A stretch of 64,000 nucleotides of DNA from Camellia lanceoleosa (Eukaryota > Streptophyta > Magnoliopsida > Ericales > Theaceae): assembly GCA_025200525.1 (NCBI GenBank), contig JANUSC010000389.1, forward strand, positions 1-64,000. Reading direction: 5' to 3'. The notes under the pieces were generated by a model. That model was not told the origin of the DNA. It worked only from the letters and a program-made list of their open reading frames with translations, and ran no database searches. Below are positions 1-11,677 of this stretch, piece by piece; position 1 is the stretch's first letter; every line of letters starts with the position of its first letter. Both the position numbers and the translations under genes were made by a program.

Positions 1-1622
1 CAAACAACATCCCGCTTAGCCGAGGTTCATCCCCTATCATCCCCAAACCGTGGAGTACATCCCCTATCTCTCTAACACAACACAATGCATATAAACAATT
101 ATTATATTACATTATCAATCAATACATAAATTTAATGTATTCTTTCAACCGCCATGCGTCAATGACACATTCCAAGATGATTAGGTTTTTAGTTTGCCTA
201 ATCATCATGCATTTGTCTATAAACAATCAAGTGACTATCCTCTACCCATAGCCCAAAAGCGCTTATTTCTTATACATGCAATATAAATGCAATAAATGGA
301 TATATAACTGTAACATTCCAAACTATAGGTGTGAGTGATAAATAATCCAACTACACCCCTTTTTAATCCCATACATATATCTCAATCTCAACATTTCCAA
401 ATCAATTCTCATTTCTCACAATTAATTATACAAATTAATTAATCCAATGTAATTAGGCATTTTCCATAATTAACATTACAACCCTTAGTTTCCATTTTCA
501 TCAATGTTTCAACATTTATTCCATTTCTATGCCAAACATGCATCTACGCTTATTAGTAATTAAAACCCCTAACTTTTATAAAAAATTACACAAAGGCCCA
601 AAGTTTTTATAAAATTACACCACAACTCCCAACATATCAAAATGCTAAAAATTTAAAGACAAAACTCATAAAGAGGAGTAGGATATCCCTACCAAAGTTT
701 GAGCTCAAAAGGAGATGAAGACCAAAACCCAACGCGGCATCCAAATCTCCAAGATTTTCAGATTAAATCGAAGCTCTCAACACCCCCTACCTTTTTAACA
801 AAGCACTTTAGGGTAGATTCAATACAGAAGGAGATGATTTTCTTAGGAGAGAAGACAAGTTCTAGGAGAGAGAGGGTCCTCGAATTTAGGTTTGAAGATG
901 AAAAGTTTTGAAAAAGTGGATGTTTATCTCCGGCTGCTGCTTAATCGAAGTTAAACAGTTTCGCTTTCGAGTTTAAGACTTGGTCAGCCGAAAGTACTGG
1001 GACCGCATTGAAACCTCGCCGAGCTAAGAAAGTCTCTCGCCGAAGCCAACAACCTGTAATCCTCGCTTGAGCAACAAATTATATTGTTTGCTACAGCTTA
1101 ACAATTCAAACCCTTAGGTCTCGCAGAATCAGACGTCATTGAAAGCTGGAGTATTGTTTCGCCGAAGCTTAAGAACAAACTAGATCGCTTCGAGCGAAGA
1201 AAAGTCGGGTTTCGATCCAAGAAATGCAACTTTTTAGGTCCGTAACTGGGGACGCGAATCGCTTCGCTTCGAAAGGGTTTACACTGCTTCGAAAGCCAAT
1301 TGCACCGTATTACAAAACTCCACTCGCTCGAGCGACCCAAAACCTCGGGCTCGAGCCTTTATAAAGGACCAAAGAGTCATGGCTCATGGAGCTGGCGAGC
1401 GAAGGGATCATGCCAGCCTGCGTTTAAGACCTGTACCTACCCTGGCAAGAAGCGTCACTTGGCTCCCAAACACAACCAACCTGTAAAAAAACTGGCTAAC
1501 AAATCCTATAACTCAAATACAAAGTAGGAAAGTGATGTAAACAAAATAATAATCAACTATTAACATCCACTTTACACACGTCCGGATTACTCTACAACAA
1601 GGGTTAAAACCGGATCGCTATA
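1..1622 (-). repeat. 3' LTR of element 1 (partial)
   Basis: The sequence aligns with the family-1 LTRs at 62698, 47848 and 41993. Base 1 corresponds to about offset 765 of the LTR that starts at 62698, so roughly the first 765 bp lie outside the window. The inner end is GGATCGCTATA at about 1612-1622, next to the polypurine tract. The stretch 960-1440 is a degraded form of the CTCGAG-rich segment seen cleanly at 27378-27710. The short open frames here (699-911, 1098-1340, 1300-1527) are not conserved between LTR copies and are not considered genes. Confidence 0.88.
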
Positions 1623-1640
1623 ACCTCTCCTCTTAAAGAA
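1623..1640 (-). other. Polypurine tract of element 1
   Basis: On the minus strand this reads as a purine-rich run (TTTAAGAGGAGAGG) ending right at the LTR start TATAGCG. The same position in the nested element at 30857-30869 holds AAGGGGGGAAGGT. A purine run directly upstream of the 3' LTR is the plus-strand priming site of LTR retrotransposons. The upstream context, an ACGAAATTCTTTAAG-like stretch, is shared by elements 1, 2 and 4. Confidence 0.75.
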
Positions 1641-2059
1641 TTTCGCCCCTAAATTAAGAACAAGTTTTCGAAACCCAGTTTTCCATTTTAAACAATGTTG
1701 CAATACAACATTAAACAACTTTGACTCCATTACCTAGCCATTTCATCTCTTATCAAGAGGCATTTCACAACAAATACATTTCAACATGCATTCTCTTTCC
1801 TTTTCAAATTCATTTTCAACACACACATGGTTCACAATTTGATATCATAATCACAATATACATGATAAACTCCATTTCTATAATATAGCCAACATATGCA
1901 ACATATTATTAGTTTATAATCAACTCCTCATATCAAGGTAAGTTCTACAATATTTCCATAAACCAAACATTATTCGTAATGTTTTACAACTTAAGGCATC
2001 TTTAATGCTCGTTAAGTTCATTAGTATTACAAAATTCTCAATACATGATTACACATCAA

Positions 2060-2250
2060 TAAACAAGTCTCGATAATTCTCGCTGACCTCCAACTCCACG
2101 CTCCCAAGTGGCCTCCTCCACTCCGCAGGATGTTTCCACAAAACCTTTACTAAAGGGATGGTCTTGCCACGCAAGACTTGATCCCGCCATCCAAGACCCG
2201 AACCGATCTCTCCTCATACGAGGTATCCTCATCTACCTCTAAGTCGGTCC
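2060..2250 (-). pseudogene. Chromodomain remnant at the pol C-terminus
   Basis: The minus strand near 2080-2135 encodes VEEATWE followed by a degraded helix, matching the end of a chromodomain as in plant chromoviruses. In this group the domain follows integrase and is thought to steer integration towards modified histones. The match with 30370-30446 of the nested element is strong. The aromatic-cage residues cannot be judged because of frameshifts. Confidence 0.6.
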
Positions 2251-2279
2251 AATCCAATACATGCGATGGATCCTACCAT

Positions 2280-3480
2280 ACTCAAGCATACCACATGAAA
2301 CACGCTATGAACTCCAACAACTGCAGGGCGCAAAGCTAAACGATATAACCTCGCCCAATCCTCTCAAGGATCTCAAAAGGACCAATAAACCGAGGGGATA
2401 ACTTCCTACTCTTCCCAAACCTCATCAATCCCCGCCTAGGTAATATCTTCATAAAGACATGATCACCCATCTCAAACGCCAAAGGCCTCCTCCTATGGTC
2501 AGCATAAGGTTTTCGACGACTGGGTCAGAATAAGCCTTCTACTTGATAAGCTCAACTTTCTCCGTTGTCTCTAACCAACTCCGGACCCAAGGCTGACCCA
2601 CCTCGCCCAATGCATCGGAGATTCCACAAGGTCGGCCATACAAGGCCCTCAAACAAGGCCATACCAATACTAGATCGAAGTTGTTATAGGCAACCCACCA
2701 ATGGTAAGTGCCTCTCCCACGCCCCACTAAAGTCAAGGATATAACCTTAAGCATATCTCAAGGATCTCAATAGTACGCTGGATCGCCCACACCGAGGATG
2801 ATAATAGCATCAAGGTCAACTTAGTACCCAAGGCACTCGCAAACTTTGCCACAACCTAGCAAAGAAAACGAGGATCTCTATCTCAAACGATCGCTACTAG
2901 GACCCCGCAATCTCACTATGTCCCTAATATACAAGTCGGCAGATGATTCATCAATTCTCACGCCAAGATAGGAATGAAGTGCGCAACTTAGTCAACCGCC
3001 TACAACCACCCAAATAGCATCATCGCCTACCGAGTCCTAGACCTACAACGAAGTCCATAAAGTGACATGCTCCCACTTCCACTCTGGCACAGGCAAGGGT
3101 TGTAATAAACCCGCCGCCTCGGCCGGGCTCACTTGTCGATAAGTAAGGCACTTTCTATACGAAGCGCCACATCTTTCTTTCATACCCCGCCACCAAAATC
3201 AAGCACTCCAAATCCCGATACATCTTAGTACCTCCTGATGCACCGAAGGCACGAATGATGAAACTCTCAGAGTACCTCCTCTAAAGACTCGGCACAAACA
3301 AATGGTCTCAGATCTCACGCCAGTCTGGATACAGATAAACCCTTCTCACCTTCTCACTGGAGATCTTCTCACCGAGGGATTCTACCTCAAGGTCACCTCT
3401 CTGCCTCTAACACTCGAGTCACAAGTGTAGGTCACAAGAACAACAAAAAACAACGCCTCACTTCAACGGATTCGCCCGTA
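2280..3480 (-). pseudogene. Integrase remnant
   Basis: Several integrase landmarks survive in order on the minus strand. A zinc-finger start reading EEVLREFHHS lies at about 3252-3282. MDFVVG, holding the first catalytic Asp, is at about 3041-3058. A DRDPR segment near 2868-2890 has a stop where Ser is expected. GPFEIL of the GPY/F module is at about 2362-2390, and an HxVFHVS-like block lies near 2279-2315. The copy in the nested element at 29043-30446 has the same blocks. Integrase would insert the cDNA; here frameshifts and stops disable it. Confidence 0.8.
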
Positions 3481-3549
3481 TAAATCAAACTCGCTATGCC
3501 CCCAACATCTTCCACTCCTGATGGCTACACAAGCTACATCACTAATGGA

Positions 3550-3900
3550 TTTCGCTAAGGGCATCGACCACAACATTGGCCTTCCCGTGATAATGCAACT
3601 CAAGTCGTAATCCCATAAACTCCATCCACCTCCTCCGCCTCAAGTTCAAGTCTTTCGCGGAAAATGATATTTCAGACTTTATGATCCTAGAACACTCAAT
3701 CTCTCACCATAAAGGTAGTGCCTCTAGATTTTCAAGGCAAAGATCACAGCCGCTAACTCTAGGTCATGCGTAGGGTAATTCTTCTCGTGAATTTTCAACT
3801 GACATGAGCCATAAGCTACCATCTTCCCCTCCTGCATCAACACACAACCCAAACCCTCTCGCGGAGGCATCACAATAGATCAGATAACCCAACCCTCTCT
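3550..3900 (-). pseudogene. RNase H remnant
   Basis: Minus-strand translation near 3863-3881 gives [11 protein letters not shown], followed by a [18 protein letters not shown] stretch. This is the start of the gypsy RNase H domain, with its first metal-binding Asp in CDAS. It sits directly downstream of RT, as expected. RNase H degrades the RNA strand during reverse transcription. The frame is not open throughout. Confidence 0.75.
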
Positions 3901-3949
3901 CCGAATAATCAAGACCGAGCGGTGGTCAATCTAACTTTCAACTCGAACG

Positions 3950-4960
3950 ACTTTTCACAAGTCTCACTCCATACAAATTTGACTCCTTCCGAGTCAATCT
4001 AGTCAACGGTGAAGCTAACTCGAGAAATCCTTCACAAACCGACGGTAATACTCCAACTAATCCTAAAACCGCGGATCTCAACACACTCTTAGGTCAGGCT
4101 CAATCTTGCATCGCCTTCGCCTTGATGTATCAACAGACACCTCTTCCCCGAAACCACATGGCCTAAGAACTTGACTTCTCCTAGCCGTAACTCACACTTC
4201 CTAAACTTGGCATACACTTATGGGTCTAAGCAAATCAAGTACCACTTCAAGTGTTCCTCGTATACCTCTCAAGGTGAATAGATAAGAATGTCGTCCATGA
4301 AAACGACTACAAAACGATCCAAGAATTCTAAGATCCTGCTCATCAAGTCCATAAAGATCGCCGATGCGCTGGTAAGCCCAAATGGCATTACCAGAACTCA
4401 TAATGGCCATATCACAGCATTTTAATGCCCTTCGAATGTCCTCTTCTCGACCTCAACCGGTGGTAACCCGATCTCAAGTCTATCTTAGAGAAACAACGGA
4501 ACCCTTCAACTGTCAAACAAATCATCTATACGGGGCATAGGGTACTTATTCTTAATCGTGAGTCTGATTCAACTTCCAAGAATCGATATACAATCTCAAG
4601 GCACCATCCTTATTTTAGCAAAGAGGGCCGTGCTCCCACTTGAAACACTAGGGCTAACAAAGCCCTTATCTAGCAATTCTCGAGTCAACTTTCAACTCAA
4701 CCAACTCGCTGGAGCAAAACCAAGGTGCCATAGAAATCACACCGGTCCCGCACTAGATCAATAAAGAACTCAATCTCTCGTGAGGTGGCAACTAACGAGA
4801 TCCTGGGAAGACGTCCAATACTCACAAACTACCCGAACACAACTGGGTCTCATCACACTCACCACTCTCAAAGCTAGCAAGTAGACCACTAAGCTCACCC
4901 GCCTCATGATCATACCCCAAGGCAAAACACTACCAACCCGCCTCCCAAGAAATGGAAACA
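3950..4960 (-). pseudogene. Reverse transcriptase remnant
   Basis: On the minus strand 4291-4302 encodes FMDD within [12 protein letters not shown]. This is the YxDD-type catalytic box of gypsy reverse transcriptases and supplies two of the metal-binding Asp residues. It is followed by residues resembling the connection region. The ORF at 4201-4410 covers this area in a shifted frame, and upstream parts to about 4960 are only weakly recognisable. The enzyme would copy element RNA to DNA in the particle. Several frameshifts make it non-functional. Confidence 0.8.
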
Positions 4961-5079
4961 CTGCTCACGGTACAACAAGTGATCAAGGTAGCAATCAATA
5001 ATCGCCCAAAGATGACGATAACTACCCATACCCAAAATAACATCAAAGCCCTTCATGGGCATAACTAAAAAGGAAACTA

Positions 5080-5345
5080 AGCCTATGATCGGCGACCTCT
5101 ATATCACAACCTCTACAACCCTATTTCAGAATCAACTCACCTCCGATAGGTGACACTACACAAATATGAGATGCTAACTGTGCCAACTCCAACTCCAAAA
5201 CAGATGCAAATGCAGCAGATACAAAAGAATGAGATGCACCCGTATCAATCAACACACTAGCAACCGAGTTGCAAAACGTAAAGGTAACGCTCACTACCGA
5301 CGAGTTGCAGATTAGATCCCACGCTGTATCAAAGATACACGCCAC
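5080..5345 (-). pseudogene. Retroviral-type aspartic protease remnant
   Basis: An open stretch at 5121-5345 (minus) contains VLIDTGASHSFVS, the active-site signature of the gypsy pepsin-like protease. The catalytic Asp is in DTG, at about 5222-5255. The enzyme would cut the Gag-Pol polyprotein and act as a dimer. About 75 codons remain open, slightly short of a full domain, and no intact link to gag or RT is present. Confidence 0.8.
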
Positions 5346-5399
5346 CAGAGGGCCCCTCGATCCACTCCGCCACCTCTAGGAGCATACGATCGACTGATC

Positions 5400-6177
5400 G
5401 GGACGACGGCTTCCTGATTGGCCCTCGAGGCTTGCACAAACTGAGCTGGCTGAAATCCTCAAGGCTCGTTTAGAACCAGACGCTCAAGTGGCACTAACCT
5501 GGCAATCCTCTTCAGTGCCCAGTCGACCACACCGATAGCAAGACAAAGGCCGCCCTATCCAAACTCTCGACTCATGTCTAGATCAAGAAGAAGCAGCCGA
5601 CCTCCGCCTCTTCAGGGCAAATCAAGCCTCCTAGGACCCACCGCCACACTTGTAACAGGTGAACTCTCCCTGATTGCCTCTCCCCGAGCCTGCACTTGGC
5701 ACTAGAAAGGTCGATCTAGAAACTCCGCCCTGAGACTACTGAGGGTTATAACCCCTCTGTCTCCTGCCATCAATCGGGCCATCTTGGCCCCTTTTGGAGC
5801 GTCTATGTTTCTCCTCATCCTCCTCCCGTGATCATAAGCTCCATATGAGCCGAAGATCCACCAAATGTCTATCCTCCTGGATGTAAGACCCACTAACCTC
5901 AACTTGAGGCTATGCTCAACTTCCGCCTCAAACTCAGAGTAACGGCGCTCCTCGTCACCACAAGTTCAGTGCAAACTCGACAAGCTTGTAAATGTAGCCT
6001 CAAACTCACCATATAGACAAACCTCGCTGATTAAGTCATAAACCGATCTCTCTTCTCTCTAGAAACTCAGAGATAAGAACCTCTCCCGAAAGCATTTACA
6101 AACGCCTCTCATGTATCACCAACACGACCTTTCAGATTTCCACCATTGACCAAGATCTCTTCACTGAAGGATGCCAA
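5400..6177 (-). pseudogene. gag: gag remnant (capsid/nucleocapsid) of element 1
   Basis: Gag forms the particle and its nucleocapsid binds the element RNA. On the minus strand near 5642-5665 the reading GEFTCYKCGG gives a CX2C zinc-knuckle half. Near 5520-5545 a second knuckle-like stretch reads CYRCGRLG. The spacing and position just upstream of the protease fit a gag C-terminus. The N-terminal part is lost at the junction with the truncated LTR near 6178. Frameshifts and stops prevent a continuous frame; the piece at 5702-5902 is the longest. The boundaries are approximate. Confidence 0.6.
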
Positions 6178-6515
6178 GGTCCGTAATCAGACGCGAATCG
6201 CTGCTCGAAGGGTTTCACTCGCTCGAGCCACCGACATTAAAACTCCACTCTCGCCGAGCGACTCAAACCTCGCTCGAGTGAAGGACTAAAGATAAGCTCG
6301 CCGAGCGAAGGACTACTCGCCGAGCGAAGACTCCAAAATTTCGCAAGCAACACTTGGCTTCCAAACACAACCAACTCAGAATAAACTCCGCCTAACACAT
6401 TCTATAACTCAAATACAAAGTAGGAAAGGATGTAAACAAAATAATAATCAACTACTAACATCCACGGACACACGCCCGATCATCAGACAACAAGGGTTAA
6501 AACCGGATCGCTATA
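6178..6515 (-). repeat. Truncated 5' LTR of element 1
   Basis: These 338 bp match the inner end of the 3' LTR (about 1235-1622), including the degraded CTCGAG cluster and the closing GGATCGCTATA. The rest of the LTR, the primer-binding site and the start of gag are missing. The breakpoint near 6178 shares a short AAGGTCCGTAA-like stretch with the LTR near 1236, so an internal deletion is likely. Confidence 0.82.
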
Positions 6516-9085
6516 AATTGATCTGTGCTTGAAGAAAAAACGCCCATATGAGCCGGATCAATGGAGTCTTCCTCCGATGGTCCTCTCGCAGCATTAAGTA
6601 AAAATAATTTGGTATGAAATCTTTTATTTGTTTTGAAAGTTGTTTTGTTTTCAATTTTACTCTTTAATTTATCTGCTCAATTTTTTTTTCTATATGTTCA
6701 AATTTATATTTAATTGTTTAATTATGTTTTTTGTCCATATATTCAAAAATCTTGACTATCTGCTCAATTTTTTTCCTATCTCGTGCAAAATTTTGTCTAG
6801 ATTTTATTATCGCCTCTATTTTAATCTCTTATCTGCTCAAATATCTATCAAAAATTTCTTATGTGTTCAAAAACCATTCACAATCTTTTTAATTTATTTC
6901 TCTCTGCTCAATTTTATTATCTGCTGAAATACACCAAACCAGATCTATTACAATCTTTCTTTCTCTCTTGTTCTTTCTCTCTATCTATTGAAATTCTTTT
7001 CAAATATAATCCAAGATATATATATATATATATTCTATTTTTATTATTATTTCAATCTACTTAATTTTTAATTTTTTTGGGTTCATTTACAACTACTGTA
7101 ATTTGTTTCATCATACAACAACAACAAAGATCAACAACTTAAAAAAGAAAAGAAAATGGGAGAAATTGATCTGTGTGCTTGAAGAAAAAACTATCCATAA
7201 TGAGTCGGATCAATGGAGTCTTCTCCTCTCGATGGTCCTCTCAAAGATTGAGTAAAATAATTTGGTGTGAAATCTTTTATTTTTTTTGAAAGTTGTTTTG
7301 TTTTCAATTTTACTCCTTAATTTATCTGTTCAATTTTTTTTTTCTATATGTTCAAATTTATATTTAAGTGTTTAATTATTATTTTTTTGTCTATATATTC
7401 AAAAATCTTGACTGTCTGCTTAATTTTTTTCCCTATCTGCAAATTAATCATGATTTTATTATCGCTCAATTTTAATCTCTTATCTGCTCAAATATCTATC
7501 CAAAATTTCTATCCGCTCAACAAACCAAATACAATCTTCAATTTATTTCTATCTGCTCAATTTTATTATCTCTGAAATACACCAAACCAGATCTGCTGTA
7601 ATCTTTCTTTTCTCTATCTGTTGAAATTTTTTCAAATATAATCCAAAGATATATATATATATATCTGCTCTATTTTTATTATTATTTATGTCTGCTTAAT
7701 TTTTAATTTTTTTTGATTCATTTACAACTATCTGTTCCAATTTGTTTCATCATACAACAACAACAAAGATCAACAACTTAAAAAAAAAAAAAGTGGAGAA
7801 ATTGAATCTGTGTGCTTGAAGTAAAAAACTGGCCCATAAGGAGGATCAATGGAGTTTTCTCCGATGGTTCTCTCGCAGTATTGAGTAAAATAATTTGTTG
7901 AGAAGTCTTTTTATTTGTTTTGAAAAACGTTTTGCTTTCAATTTTACTCCTTAATTTATTTGTTGAATTTTTTTTCTATATGTTCAAATTTATATTTAAG
8001 TGTTTAATTTTTATTTTTTTTGTCTATATATACAAAAATCTGGACTATTTGTTCAATTTTTTTCCTTATTTGTGCAAATTTTTGTCCAGAATTTATTATC
8101 GCCCAATTTTAATCTTTATCTGCTCAAATATCTATCCAAAATTTCTTATTCGTTGAACAAACCAAATACAACCTTCAATTTATTTCTATCTGCTCAATTT
8201 TATTATCTCGTTGAAATACACCAAACCAGGATCTGTTGCATTATTTCTTTCTCACTCTCCTGTTTTTTCTCTCTAACTGTTGAAATTCTTTCTCAAATGT
8301 AATCCAGTATATATATATATATATATCTGTTCTATTTTTTATTATTACTTTTATTTGCTTAATTTTTAATTTTTTTGGTTCATTTACAACTATCTCTGCA
8401 ATTTGTTTCATCATACAACAACAACAAAGATCAACAACTTAAAAAAAAAAAGGAGAAATTGATGTGTGCTTGAAGAAAAAAACTGCCCATGAGGAGCTAG
8501 ATAAATGGAGTCTTCCTCCATTGGTCCTCTCAGTATTGAGTAAAATAATTTGGTGTGAAATCTTTTATTTGTTTTGAAAGTCGCTTTTGTTTTCAATTTT
8601 ACTCCTTAATTTATTTGTTCAATTTTTTTTTCTATATGTTCAAATTTACATTTAAGTGTTCAATTATTTTATTTTTGTCTATATATTCAAAAATTTCAAT
8701 ATCTGCTCAATTTTTTTCCCTATCTATGCAAATTTTTGTCTAGATTTTATTATCAATTCAAATTTGATCTCTTATCTGCTCAAATATATATCCAAAATTT
8801 CTATCCGCTGAACAAACCAACCACAACCTTCAATTTATTTCTATCTGCTCAATTTTATTATCTCGCTGAAATACACCAAACTAGGACCTCACTGTAATCT
8901 TTTCTTTTCTCACTCTCCTGCTTCTTTTCTCTCTAACTCATGAAATTCTTTCTCAAATATAATCCAGTATATATATATCTATATTTTTTATTATTATTTC
9001 TATCTACTTAATTTTTAATTTTTTTGTTCATTTAAACTACCTTTTTCAATTTGTTTCATTATACAACAACAACAAAGATCAACAA

Positions 9086-9120
<35 letters not shown>

Positions 9121-11677
9121 AGGAAAAATTAGATCTGGGGGCTTGAAGAAAAAAAAACTGTCCATAAGGGGCCGGATCAATGGGTTCTTCTCCTCCGATG
9201 GTCCTCTCGCAGTATTGAGTAAAATAATTTGGCGTGAAATCTTTTTATTTGTTTTGAAAGTCGTTTTGTTTTCAATTTTACTCCTTAATTTTTTGTTCAA
9301 TTTTTTTTCTATATGTTCGAATTTACATTTAAGTGTTCAATTTTTTTCCCTATCTGTGCAAATTTTTGTCTAGATTTTATTATCAATTCAATTTTAATCT
9401 CTTATCTGTTCAAATATCTATCCAAAATTTCTTATGTGTTTAACAAACCACCACAATCTTCAATTTATTTCTATCTGCTCAATTCTATTATTTGTTGAAA
9501 TACACCAAACCAGACCTCTGCAATCTTTTCTTTCTCTCTCTTGTTCTTTTTTCTATCTCATTGAAATTCTTTCTCAAATATAATCCAAAGATATATATAT
9601 ATATATATCCGCTCTATTTTTATTATTATTTGTATCGCTTAATTTTTAATTTTTTTGATTCATTTACAACTATCTCAAGGTAATTTGTTTTTTATACAAC
9701 AACAACAAAGATCAACAACTTTAAAAAAAAAAAAAAAAGGAGTAGAAATTGGATCTCAGGCGCTTGAAGAAAAAAAACTGTCCATAAGTTGTTGGATCAA
9801 TGGAGTCTTCTCCGGCGGTCCTCTCGCAGTATTGAGTAAAATAATTTGGTGAGAAGTCTTTAATTTGTTTTGAAAACGCTTTTGTTTTCAATTTTACTCC
9901 GTAATTTATCTTGAATTCATTTTTCTATATGTTCAAATTTACATTTAAGTATTTAATTATTATTTTTTTGTCTATATATTCAAAAATCTTGACTATTCGC
10001 TCAATTTTTTTCCTCTCTCAGGTAAATTTTTGTCTAGATTTTGTTATCGCTCAATTTTAATCATATCTATTCAAATATCTAACCAAAATTTCTATCCGCT
10101 CAAAAACCAAATACAATCTTCAATTTATTTTCCTATCTCATTTTTATTATCTGAAATACACCAAAGGTGATCTGCTGCAATCTTTCTTTTCTCTCTTGTT
10201 CTTTCTCTCTATCTATGGAAATTCTTTCTCAAATATAATCCAAGATATATATATATATATATATCTATTCTATTTTTATTCTTATTTCTATCTCGCTAAT
10301 TTTTAATTTTTTTTGTTCATTCACAACTATCACTGTAATTTGTTTCATCATACACAACAACAAAGATCAACAACTTTAAAAAAAAAAGGAGGAGAAATTG
10401 ATCTGTGCTTGAAGAAAAAACTGCCCATAAGGAGCCGGATCAATGAAGTCTTCCTCCGATGGTCCTCTCGCAGGCATTGAGTAAAATAATTTGGTGTGAA
10501 AACTTTTTATTTGTTTTGAAAGTCGTTTTGTTTTAAATTTTACTGATTAACTTATCCGTTCAATTTTTTTTCTAAATGTTCAAATTTACATTTAAATGTT
10601 TAATTATTATTTTTTTGTCTATATATTCAAAAAATCTTGAGTATCTGCTCAATTTTTTCCTATCTGTGCAAATTTTTATCTTGATTTTATTATCCTCAAT
10701 TTTAATCTCTTATCTGCTCAAATATCTATCCAAAATTTCCTTATCCGCTCAACAAACCAAATACAATCTTCAATTTATTTCTTTATGTTCAATTTTATTA
10801 TCTGTTGAAATATACCAAAGCAGATCTGCAATCTTTTCTTTCTCTCTTTCTTGTTCTTTCTCTATCTGCTGAAATTCTTTCTCAAATATAATTCAAAGAT
10901 ATATATATATATCCTGTTTCTATTTTTTATTATTATTTCTATCTCGCTTAATTTTTAATTTTTGTTTGGTTTATTTACAACTATCTCGTTGTAATTTGTT
11001 TCATCATACAACAACAACAAAGATCAACAACTCAAAAAAAAAAAAGGAGCAAATTGATGTGCTTGAAGAAAAAAATTATCTATAAGGAGCGGGATCAATG
11101 GAGTCTTCCTCCGATGGTCCTCTCGCAAGCATTGAGTAAAATAATTTGTTGAGAAGTCTTTTAATTGTTTTGAAAGACGCTTTTGTTTTCAATTTTACTC
11201 CTTAATTTATCCGCTCAAATTTTTTTTTTTCTATATGTTCAAATTTACATTTAAGTGTTTAATTATTATTTTTTGTTTATATATTCAAAAATCTTGACTA
11301 TCTGCTTAATTTTTTTCCCTATCTCACAAATTTGTCTTGATTTTATTATCGCTCAATTTTAATCTTTATCTGCTCAAATATCTATCCAAAATTTCTTATC
11401 CGCTCAACAAACCAAAGAACAATCTTTCAATTTATTTCTATCTGCTCAATTTTATTATCTGCTGAAATGCACCAAGGCAAGATTCAAGGTAATCGTTTCT
11501 TTCTCTCTCTCTTGTTCTTTCTCTCTATCTCTGAAATTCTTTTCTCAAATATAATCCAAAGATATATATATATATCTGTTCTACTTTTTATTATTATTTC
11601 TATCTCGCTTAATTTTTAATTTTGTTTAGTTCATTTACAACTATCTGATGCAATTTGTTTCATCATACAACTACAAA
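6516..11677 (+). repeat. Satellite block 1 (about 8 monomers, ~650 bp)
   Basis: Tandem AT-rich monomers. The anchor GGATCAATGG (or a variant) occurs at 6555, 7207, 7843, 8499, 9174, 9794, 10437 and 11092, giving spacings of 652, 636, 656, 675, 620, 643 and 655 bp. Landmarks after the anchor are TGAGTAAAATAATTTGG, CTATATGTTCAAATTTACA, GTCTATATATTCAAAAATC, a CT-rich tract, (TA)n, CAACAACAACAAAGATCAAC and poly(A). A homopolymer A run of about 29-30 bp lies at 9089-9118. The open frames of 60-100 codons inside are AT-rich and differ from monomer to monomer, so I do not call them genes. There is no similarity to rDNA or tRNA. Confidence 0.95.

Larger units (their letters stand above)
1..6515 (-). 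mobile_element. Degraded Ty3/gypsy chromovirus (element 1), left end outside window
   Basis: This is a minus-strand LTR retrotransposon. Read from high to low coordinates it holds a shortened 5' LTR (6178-6515), gag, protease, reverse transcriptase, RNase H, integrase, a chromodomain, a polypurine tract and a 3' LTR that leaves the window at base 1. The PR-RT-RH-INT-chromodomain order is that of Ty3/gypsy chromoviruses. Long LTRs and a C-terminal chromodomain after integrase suggest the Tekay/Del lineage (inferred from family knowledge). Every domain is broken by frameshifts and stops; the longest open stretches are only 60-75 codons, so the copy cannot be autonomous. Satellite resumes at 6516 directly after the terminal GATCGCTATA. 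The other target-site duplication would lie left of the window. Confidence 0.9.

Noticed and set aside
6516..11677. ribosomal intergenic spacer or telomere-type repeat
   Set aside because: No rRNA gene sequence and no TTTAGGG runs are seen; the unit is a complex 650-bp satellite.
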